DNA of 12,173 bases. It comes from Jaenimonas drosophilae (Eukaryota > Euglenozoa > Kinetoplastea > Trypanosomatida > Trypanosomatidae). Made by a program: the position numbers and the translations under genes. Position 1 is the first letter of the stretch; each line of letters starts with the position of its first letter. The notes under the pieces are model-generated. The model was not told the origin of the DNA. It worked only from the letters and a program-made list of their open reading frames with translations, and made no database searches. The DNA is taken from contig JASAON010001318.1 of the NCBI GenBank assembly GCA_030849065.1, positions 1-12,173 on the forward strand. The letters run 5' to 3'. Of the stretch, positions 7,018 through 12,173 are shown one piece after another.

Positions 7018-9300
7018 CTACCTTCGTCGCGGAGGTGGGGGCTTTGGACGGTTGGAAGTGTTGGCGCAGTGCGGAATATGCCGGTCTGCTGCCTTCGCAT
7101 TGAAGCGCCTGCCACAGTGGGGGCACGGCACATAATCGGGATTCTCGCTGTAGGTCGGCGGTGGCAAGTCCTTTGTTGACCCGCCAGCCTTCAGAATCTC
7201 CTGAACCTTGCGAGCATCTCGCAATGCAGACCGGAACGCCTCACTCTCCGCCTTCCAATCCTTCTTGGGTGGCGCCTTGGCAGCCGAGGAAGCAGCGGCA
7301 GCAGCGGCGCGCTTTCCTTTCGGCGCCGGTGGCAACTCCAGCTCCGCCGTGCGCTGTTTTGTGGAGTCAAAGACGGGGCGCTTCTTCACCTTTGCGCAAA
7401 TATTCGTGTGGCGCTGAAGCACCTCCGGTGAAAAGAAGCGCTGACACGAAGGGCACTCCACACGTTCCTCGTTTTCTCCACTCCCGTCATCTGGTGGCGC
7501 TGACGCGTGCGGAGCAGGAGGGCTAACTCTAGCCGACGACGGTTGGGGTGTTGGTACAGACTTGGCGGGCACAGGTGGAGCAGGCTTTGTGGCCTCGGCC
7601 GGCTTTACCTGCGGCGGCGTTTTCTTCGCGGTGGTCGGAGGTGGCGGAGAAGCACTTGAGGCTGGCACAGGCTTCGCGGCAGCGGAGGTCTTGGCAGAGC
7701 TTGGTGGTTGCTGCTGACGTATCATGTCTGGGGGAAGGGTTCCTTGCTTTGCTCGTTGCTGCACCTTACTGAGGGTAGTGAGCTCCAACTTGGATCCGCA
7801 CTCTTCGCAGAAGACGGCAGTTGGGTCCTCCACCACCTCCATGCAGGTGTTGCAGAACATCGCCTTCGCCTCCGCGACCTTTTTCGCCGCAGCCTTCGGT
7901 GCTGCCGTGGCCGCAGGCGGAGGCGGTGGGTCCTCCAGTGCAGCGCCGCAGTTATCACAGAAGTTTCCATCGGCATCACAGAGCGCCTTGCACGCGGGGC
8001 AGCCAACCATTCGCACTGTCGGAACATTTTCATTCTCCCCGCCAGGATTGCGTTCGTGTGCAGCGGCACCATTGACGGCCTCGCCGCATGTGGCGCAAAA
8101 CCGCGACCCTTCAGGGATAGCCTCGCCGCAGTGGCGACATGGGTCGGGGAGGTTCCGCCCACCTAGATTTCGCCCACACTCGCGGCAGAACTTGGCGGAG
8201 TCATCCAGCTCAACAGCTCGGCATTGTTGGCAGGTACGTCCTTCCTTGGTGCTCTGGTCATTAGCTGGCGGAACACGGTTGCGTCGCGGATTAGTGAGGC
8301 GATCGTCGCGATTCGATGGCCCAGATCGACGCTCCGCCGGTGCCTCCGTTGGCGCTTTGGCCTCGGCTGTGGTTTCTGCCGCTGATCGGCGTGGAGCCCC
8401 GCCCGCGGCGGCATTTGTACGACGAGCGACTGGTGGTGCCGGTGCGGTGGCCGCGGCACTCGCAGCTGTGGTCGGGGCGGCGGTTGCTGAGGCAGCGGCG
8501 CTCACTGGCTTGGACGTACTTCCCGGCTTGCAGGACCGCATATGGATGACGAGGCGGTCGGCGAGGAACTTTCGGCCACAGTTGGGGCAGGGTTCCAAGT
8601 TGCTGACGAATTCACGGAACTGCTCCACCTCGTGCTCCGCCGCGGATGTGCCTGTGCCTCGCCAATTGACCGTGTCGGGGTGTTTGGGCGGCTTCCCTCG
8701 AGTTGCGGCATCTCCCGCCTCCCACTGCGCCAATTTCTTGGCGTAGCACTGTGGTACGTGAATGCCGATGCTAGAGGTTCCGAACTGCTGCGCGCAGAGG
8801 TAACAGCGGGGTAGAACAGGACGTGCGCCAGGCATCCTGCGCTCCCCGCCATCGCCTCCATCCTTCCTCGATGTGTTGGTGTTTGGCCGGCTTTGGCTAC
8901 CTGTGCGCTGAGGGCTTGGCGTTCGTTGTGGGCTCGGGTTGCGAGACGTGCTCCCCCCTGGTGCTTTGCATCCGCGGAGATGCACGGCTAGTCGATCAGG
9001 AAGAAATGTTCTGCCACAGTTGGGGCACGCCGACAGATTAGCAGAAAACTCACGGAACTGGTTGTCGTTGTACGCATCCACGCTGCCACTTGTGTCTGCC
9101 TTCATGGTATCAGGATGACGTGGCTTCTTTCCTCGTGTGGCAGGGTCGCCCACCTCCCACTGCTTCACTTTTTTGTGGTAGCACTGAGGCATGTGGATGC
9201 CGATGGAAGCACTACCAAACTGTTGCCCACATAGGTAGCAAACACGAAAGTTGGGCCGCGACTTTTGGCCGCCGCCCATGCCGGAGCCGTTTGGAATCAT
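7018..9300 (-). CDS. Multi-zinc-finger protein: six C2HC fingers and four zinc ribbons
   Basis: The 760-residue product carries ten predicted zinc sites joined by Ala/Pro-rich linkers. Four C2HC fingers (zf-C2HC_2/ZC2HC1 type) are at C21-C24-H36-C40, C92-C95-H107-C111, C166-C169-H181-C185 and C238-C241-H253-C257. Four CxxC-CxxC ribbons of the double-zinc-ribbon type follow, at C357/C360/C372/C375, C388/C391/C402/C405, C434/C437/C448/C451 and C483/C486/C498/C501. Two more C2HC fingers are at C616-C619-H631-C635 and C726-C729-H741-C745, near a PPPPRRR tail. Residues 18-112 and 163-258 are two copies of one two-finger module. Proteins of the ZC2HC1/ZNF474 group are often found in ciliated or testis cells, so a flagellar or scaffold role is possible but unproven. 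The large acid-poor Ala/Pro/Lys linkers are probably disordered. PSPQRT repeats at 122-134 are candidate phosphosites. The start at 9298-9300 is the only upstream Met before the first finger apart from Met8. Confidence 0.88.
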   Translation of the reverse strand: MIPNGSGMGGGQKSRPNFRVCYLCGQQFGSASIGIHMPQCYHKKVKQWEVGDPATRGKKPRHPDTMKADTSGSVDAYNDNQFREFSANLSACPNCGRTFLPDRLAVHLRGCKAPGGSTSRNPSPQRTPSPQRTGSQSRPNTNTSRKDGGDGGERRMPGARPVLPRCYLCAQQFGTSSIGIHVPQCYAKKLAQWEAGDAATRGKPPKHPDTVNWRGTGTSAAEHEVEQFREFVSNLEPCPNCGRKFLADRLVIHMRSCKPGSTSKPVSAAASATAAPTTAASAAATAPAPPVARRTNAAAGGAPRRSAAETTAEAKAPTEAPAERRSGPSNRDDRLTNPRRNRVPPANDQSTKEGRTCQQCRAVELDDSAKFCRECGRNLGGRNLPDPCRHCGEAIPEGSRFCATCGEAVNGAAAHERNPGGENENVPTVRMVGCPACKALCDADGNFCDNCGAALEDPPPPPAATAAPKAAAKKVAEAKAMFCNTCMEVVEDPTAVFCEECGSKLELTTLSKVQQRAKQGTLPPDMIRQQQPPSSAKTSAAAKPVPASSASPPPPTTAKKTPPQVKPAEATKPAPPVPAKSVPTPQPSSARVSPPAPHASAPPDDGSGENEERVECPSCQRFFSPEVLQRHTNICAKVKKRPVFDSTKQRTAELELPPAPKGKRAAAAAASSAAKAPPKKDWKAESEAFRSALRDARKVQEILKAGGSTKDLPPPTYSENPDYVPCPHCGRRFNAKAADRHIPHCANTSNRPKPPPPRRR
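8527..9249 (-). repeat. Internal duplication of a two-finger module within the zinc protein
   Basis: Residues 18-65 and 163-210 of the zinc protein match at 34 of 48 positions without a gap, including CYLC, QQFG, SIGIH, PQCY and ATRGK. The second fingers (80-112 and 226-258) match at 22 of 33 positions. The copies occupy about 8965-9249 and 8527-8814, separated by a Ser/Pro/Arg/Gly linker. The divergence points to an old duplication. Confidence 0.9.
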
Positions 9301-9304
9301 CCAG

Positions 9305-9380
9305 CTAGACTAGGCTCCGTACGGGAAAAACAGATAGAACAAGCGATGCCAAACAACAGAAAAACAACACGAAAAAAAAG
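9305..9380 (-). promoter_or_regulatory. Proximal acceptor cluster for the zinc-protein gene
   Basis: On the minus strand a T8 run (9372-9379) and further T-rich blocks (GTTGTTTTTCTGTTGTTTGG, then TCTGTTTTTCCC) run into GGAGCCTAGTCTAGCTGG and the ATG. AG dinucleotides at 9315-9316, 9310-9311 and 9305-9306 would give leaders of 14, 9 or 4 nt. Confidence 0.45.
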
Positions 9381-9514
9381 ATATAGGCGCTCTTGGTTGG
9401 GTAATCTACAGCAGGCTTAGAGAAAGAGGGGGGGCGGATATGCAGCAGCGGCACCAAACCAATAGTACGAATGTATGGAAATGACGGTGTGGTGTATAGT
9501 TGCAAAAGTACAAG

Positions 9515-9549
9515 CTGACACAAGAAGAAGTGAAGAGGAGAGAAGAAAC
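9515..9549 (-). promoter_or_regulatory. Distal, strong acceptor for the zinc-protein gene
   Basis: The minus strand reads TTTCTTCTCTCCTCTTCACT then TCTTCTTGTGTCAG, with AG at 9515-9516. It is the best polypyrimidine-AG pair in this gap. It would give a 214-nt leader that contains no ATG in any frame. Confidence 0.55.
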
Positions 9550-9788
9550 ATGTTGGTGTACACGTAGGGTGAGTCAGCGTACGTACGCCACCTTGAGGCT
9601 TTCTGTATTTCAGGAAACTGCTTGTGTTGTGTGGAGTGTATTCATTCCCAGATATCAAATCCAACTCCAGTCCTACCCTCATACCTCTCAAGATCTCCTT
9701 CTTGACACGATACTCGGGAATACCTATTTCTACAGCTACCTTCACTTCACTAGGCACGGATGCTACGACTGTTGGTCGTCCTGGATGC

Positions 9789-11216
9789 TTACTGAATGGC
9801 AGTGGGGCCGGGGTCCTTAACGTTTGGCGGGTAGGCTGCTCCATCAAGAGGCCGAATACGGAACTGCTGGCCAGGATAAATCTCTTGGGCGAGAGCCTCG
9901 AGGCCATCGGTGCGGCCAAAGCCAGGCTCGGCCTTTCCACGGTGGATGCCGTGACGCTTGGCGTTCTCCTCCTCCTGCTCAAAGGCTGCCTTGTCCGCCG
10001 CCTCAAGCTTCTTGAACTCCTCGTCGAGCACATGCAGCTGTGGTAGCTCCACCTCACCGCGCTCAATGAGAGATGCCTCCTTGATGGTGTGTGGCTTGTA
10101 GGCAATGCGATCCCAGGTGGCTAGACGATCAAACATGGTGCTACGTCGGTTCACCTGGTCGAGCTCGTAGGTGAGTACCCAGTTGTCATCGAACCACGGA
10201 TTGGGAATCAGCCACCCCGCCAACTTACCAAAAAATCTTCCAAATCCGCGGTAGCAACTAAGAACGAGGCGCTTGTCAAAGTAGCGGGCAATTTCGCGGA
10301 AGGCCTCCACGTGCGACACCGTCTGAGGGCCACCGAGATCAAACTTGTAGCGCACGGCTCTATGCGAGAGTGAGCAGCGTACCACGGCCCTCGCTGCATC
10401 CACCACCCAGGTTGGCTGCACGCGTGTGTTGGGGAAGCAGGCTGGGTAGATGAAGCGGCCGAGACCGCGGTAGCGGTAGTTCTTTCCGTATAGGGGGCCA
10501 AAACGAAGAATGGTGGCGTCGGGATGATTGGCACCGACGGCATCCTCTCCGCGAGCACGGAAGTCCACGTAGTTCGACTCAGACGCAAATGTGGCGTCAA
10601 GTCCGTTGCAAAAGATCACACGCTCCGCACGCACGCTCCGGGCGGTCCAGCTGACGTTGGTCGCGCCCGTCAAGAAGACGTCGTGGTGGCTATTGTTGGC
10701 GTATTCGGAGTGGTAGTCCACGGCAAAGATGAGGGTGTCGCTGCCGTTGGCCGCCACATTAACCTGAATGCGGTCGGTGACGTCGCACTCGTGGAGCTCA
10801 ATCTTGTCAGGGTACTTCTGCAAGAGCTCATCCAAGTCCGACCCGGCGGGAATGAGGGTTGGGTACCGAGTGGTTGCGCGTACCTTGACGATATCCGGAT
10901 GTTCGCACAGCTCGCGGACAATCTCCGCCCCGAGGTACCCGCTGGCGCCGAAGACGGTGACGCAACGCGCAGGCTTTGGGTTGAGACGACGGCGCTCGTG
11001 AGGCAGACGCACGGCGGGGTTGGGAAGTAGCATCGCAGCCCAGTAGGCACCACGTTCGTAGCCAAACTCACCACCCGTTGTCTTTGGTTTCTGAGTCGGG
11101 TACATTTGTGCCAAATCCTTGCGATCCAGGAACATTGACTCTGGCTGATGGCCATAAGGATCCCAAAAGCTGCGCGCGGCAGCAACGGCGCATCCAGCCG
11201 CGCGTAGCCGAAGCAT
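9789..11216 (-). CDS. NDUFA9: NADH:ubiquinone oxidoreductase (complex I) NDUFA9-type subunit
   Basis: This is an atypical short-chain-dehydrogenase protein matching the 39-kDa NDUFA9 accessory subunit of mitochondrial complex I, which binds NADPH tightly and helps stabilise the junction of the two arms. The 475-residue product begins MLRLRAAGCAVAAARSFW, a likely mitochondrial presequence. The Rossmann motif GASGYLG is at 90-96 after CVTVF, with DVTD at 145-148 and CNGLDA at 203-208. LRFGPLYGKNYRYRG (237-251), the PTWVVDAARAV segment (268-278) and FDLGGPQTVSHVE (292-304) are all typical of the family. The SDR pair Tyr-x3-Lys appears as Tyr216-VDF-Arg220. The C-terminal part, about 380-475, is rich in Glu, Lys and Ala and is longer than in the human protein (about 377 residues in all); I infer a kinetoplastid extension. 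A clear acceptor 30 nt upstream supports the start. Confidence 0.92.
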   Translation of the reverse strand: MLRLRAAGCAVAAARSFWDPYGHQPESMFLDRKDLAQMYPTQKPKTTGGEFGYERGAYWAAMLLPNPAVRLPHERRRLNPKPARCVTVFGASGYLGAEIVRELCEHPDIVKVRATTRYPTLIPAGSDLDELLQKYPDKIELHECDVTDRIQVNVAANGSDTLIFAVDYHSEYANNSHHDVFLTGATNVSWTARSVRAERVIFCNGLDATFASESNYVDFRARGEDAVGANHPDATILRFGPLYGKNYRYRGLGRFIYPACFPNTRVQPTWVVDAARAVVRCSLSHRAVRYKFDLGGPQTVSHVEAFREIARYFDKRLVLSCYRGFGRFFGKLAGWLIPNPWFDDNWVLTYELDQVNRRSTMFDRLATWDRIAYKPHTIKEASLIERGEVELPQLHVLDEEFKKLEAADKAAFEQEEENAKRHGIHRGKAEPGFGRTDGLEALAQEIYPGQQFRIRPLDGAAYPPNVKDPGPTAIQ

Positions 11217-11246
11217 CGGGGTTGTCGGCTTAAGAAAAAGTACTAA

Positions 11247-11290
11247 CTACAACACAGCAACCATCACAACAACAAAAAAAGGAAGAGGAT
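11247..11290 (-). promoter_or_regulatory. Probable spliced-leader acceptor for the NDUFA9-like gene
   Basis: The minus strand has ATCCTCTTCCTTTTTTTG then a T/G-rich stretch ending GTTGTAG, AG at 11247-11248. A second AG follows at 11243-11244. The leader is about 30 nt with no ATG. Confidence 0.55.
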
Positions 11291-11398
11291 GTGCACGTCT
11301 TCATTCACAATAACACACACGTATAACATCACTACCAGTGCGCAACGACACCACAAAAAGAATGTAGTCGTGTAGGCCACGTTCCCTGCTCAACGTCC

Positions 11399-12173
11399 TC
11401 ATACGGCGAACTCAAGGTGGAGCGTGAAATCATCCGCCACACACAACGGTGTGTTGATGAGCACCTCCACCATCAACGAGTTCCTAACAAAGGGAAGAGA
11501 GTCTCCGACAGCAAAGCCATCACGAGTTGACATGAGATGAACACTAAGGACATGCCGGTGTTGTGGCAATCCAAGGATAATGATGCGTTCCACCTCATTT
11601 TTCAGAGAAAAAATGGATCCATGGGCATCCTTGTGAATAGAAGAGCTCAGCTTGCCATCAGCGAAGGTGAAGGAGCGGAAGGCGTAGGAACCTTGCTCAT
11701 AGTCAAAGGTGGTGCCATCATCCACGTAGAGCTCACCAGCTCCACGGCCCTCAGCATCAAGGCATACATAGAGAGTGAATGGATCAAACCGGGCAGCAAG
11801 AGTGCTTCTTCGCAACCGCAACTTCATGGGGATGATGTGGCCACCACGGAAGAAGACAGGGATGGTGCTCATATCCACGGGCATCGTGTAGGATGCTCCA
11901 GACACAGCCTCACCAGAGGGGTAACGGTACCACTGCGTCTTGGCAGGAAGCACCACGGACACCTCCTTGGCACCCTTCTCCATCACGGGACGCACAAGCA
12001 CAGACGGGCCAAACATGTACGTACGCTGCTCCTCACGCAGTGCCTCCTGCTCAGGGAACTCAAAGAAGAGTGGGCGGAGGATCGTGTTGCCAAAGCGATG
12101 GGCATCATAGAAGACGGTGTAGAGGTAGGGAATTAGTGCGTAGCGGAGGGCCAAAGCGTCGCGCATAACCCGC
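11399..12173 (-). CDS. GANAB: Glucosidase II alpha subunit (GH31), C-terminal part (runs off right edge)
   Basis: The minus-strand frame is open from the right edge to a TGA at 11399-11401, showing 257 residues of the C-terminus; the start and the GH31 catalytic Asp residues lie outside the window. The visible part opens with ALRYALIPYLYT, the end of the GH31 barrel, then ILRPLFFEFP and MFGPSVLVRPVMEKGA. WYRYPSGE, STIPVFFRGGHIIPM and LYVDDGTTFDYEQG of the distal beta domains follow, then ERIIILGL near the end. The order and wording match ER alpha-glucosidase II more closely than lysosomal or sucrase-type GH31 enzymes. Glucosidase II trims the inner glucose residues from N-glycans and so controls entry to the calnexin/calreticulin cycle. 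Trypanosomatids transfer unglucosylated glycans, so here it would work on glucose re-added by UGGT. No frameshift is seen. Confidence 0.92.
   Translation of the reverse strand, partial: RVMRDALALRYALIPYLYTVFYDAHRFGNTILRPLFFEFPEQEALREEQRTYMFGPSVLVRPVMEKGAKEVSVVLPAKTQWYRYPSGEAVSGASYTMPVDMSTIPVFFRGGHIIPMKLRLRRSTLAARFDPFTLYVCLDAEGRGAGELYVDDGTTFDYEQGSYAFRSFTFADGKLSSSIHKDAHGSIFSLKNEVERIIILGLPQHRHVLSVHLMSTRDGFAVGDSLPFVRNSLMVEVLINTPLCVADDFTLHLEFAV

Larger units (their letters stand above)
9301..9788 (-). other. Longest gene-free stretch: 3' UTR of NDUFA9-like gene and leader of the zinc-protein gene
   Basis: These 488 nt hold no supported gene. Read on the minus strand they begin with the inferred NDUFA9 3' UTR, then a strong polypyrimidine tract and AG (9515-9549), a second C/T-rich stretch (about 9419-9436), and a T-rich tract with clustered AGs just before the zinc-protein start. 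A frame on the minus strand stays open across all of it (9305-9788 and further into the NDUFA9 gene), discussed separately. Confidence 0.7.

Noticed and set aside
7724..8746. A 340-codon open frame on the plus strand opposite the zinc-protein gene
   Set aside because: It is antisense to a frame with ten well-formed zinc sites. Its product is low-complexity Ala/Ser/Arg, as expected from the complement of Ala/Pro-rich codons, and it has no domain.
9500..9820. A plus-strand open frame in the gap between the zinc-protein and NDUFA9 genes
   Set aside because: It would be antisense to the transcription unit, has no recognisable domain, and its Lys/Glu/Arg-rich start is just the complement of the polypyrimidine tract.
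9305..10105. A 266-codon minus-strand frame overlapping the NDUFA9 3' end, as a full gene
   Set aside because: Its first third lies in another frame of the well-supported NDUFA9 gene, there is no polypyrimidine-AG before its start, and its C-terminus is translated pyrimidine tract. I kept only the open 3' part as a weak finding.
1..12173. tRNA, snoRNA, CRISPR, transposon or strand-switch region
   Set aside because: I read both strands for cloverleaf or box motifs, direct repeat arrays, terminal inverted repeats and changes of coding strand and saw none. Structured RNAs can be missed by eye.

Overview
The window looks like nuclear DNA of a kinetoplastid, most likely a trypanosomatid of the Trypanosoma type. 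All eight genes lie on the minus strand, none has an intron, and the gaps between them are short (162 to 488 nt). Almost every visible start codon is preceded, on the minus strand, by a polypyrimidine tract and an AG, the signal for spliced-leader trans-splicing. No strand switch, promoter, rRNA, tRNA, CRISPR or mobile element was seen, so the window appears to be the interior of one polycistronic transcription unit read from right to left. The species cannot be fixed from the sequence alone.

Layout in transcription order (right to left): the C-terminal part of a GH31 enzyme that looks like ER glucosidase II alpha (11399 to beyond the right edge); an NDUFA9-type complex I subunit (9789-11216); a 760-residue protein with ten predicted zinc sites (7018-9300); a 159-residue basic protein with one membrane segment (6271-6750); an 881-residue helical-repeat protein that I read as a divergent SPO22/ZIP4/TEX11 meiosis protein (3463-6108); a 311-residue protein with an RRM and a coiled coil (2306-3241); mevalonate diphosphate decarboxylase (977-2119); and the N-terminal part of a probable mitochondrial helical-repeat protein (left edge to 654).

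The genes do not form a pathway. They mix ER glycoprotein quality control, respiration, isoprenoid synthesis, possible meiosis and RNA binding, which is normal for a trypanosomatid transcription unit, where neighbours share transcription but not function and control is post-transcriptional. The points most worth following are the ZIP4/TEX11-like protein, the zinc protein built by internal duplication, the unusually short or unusually long inferred 5' leaders, and a G-rich repeat in the inferred 3' UTR of the decarboxylase.
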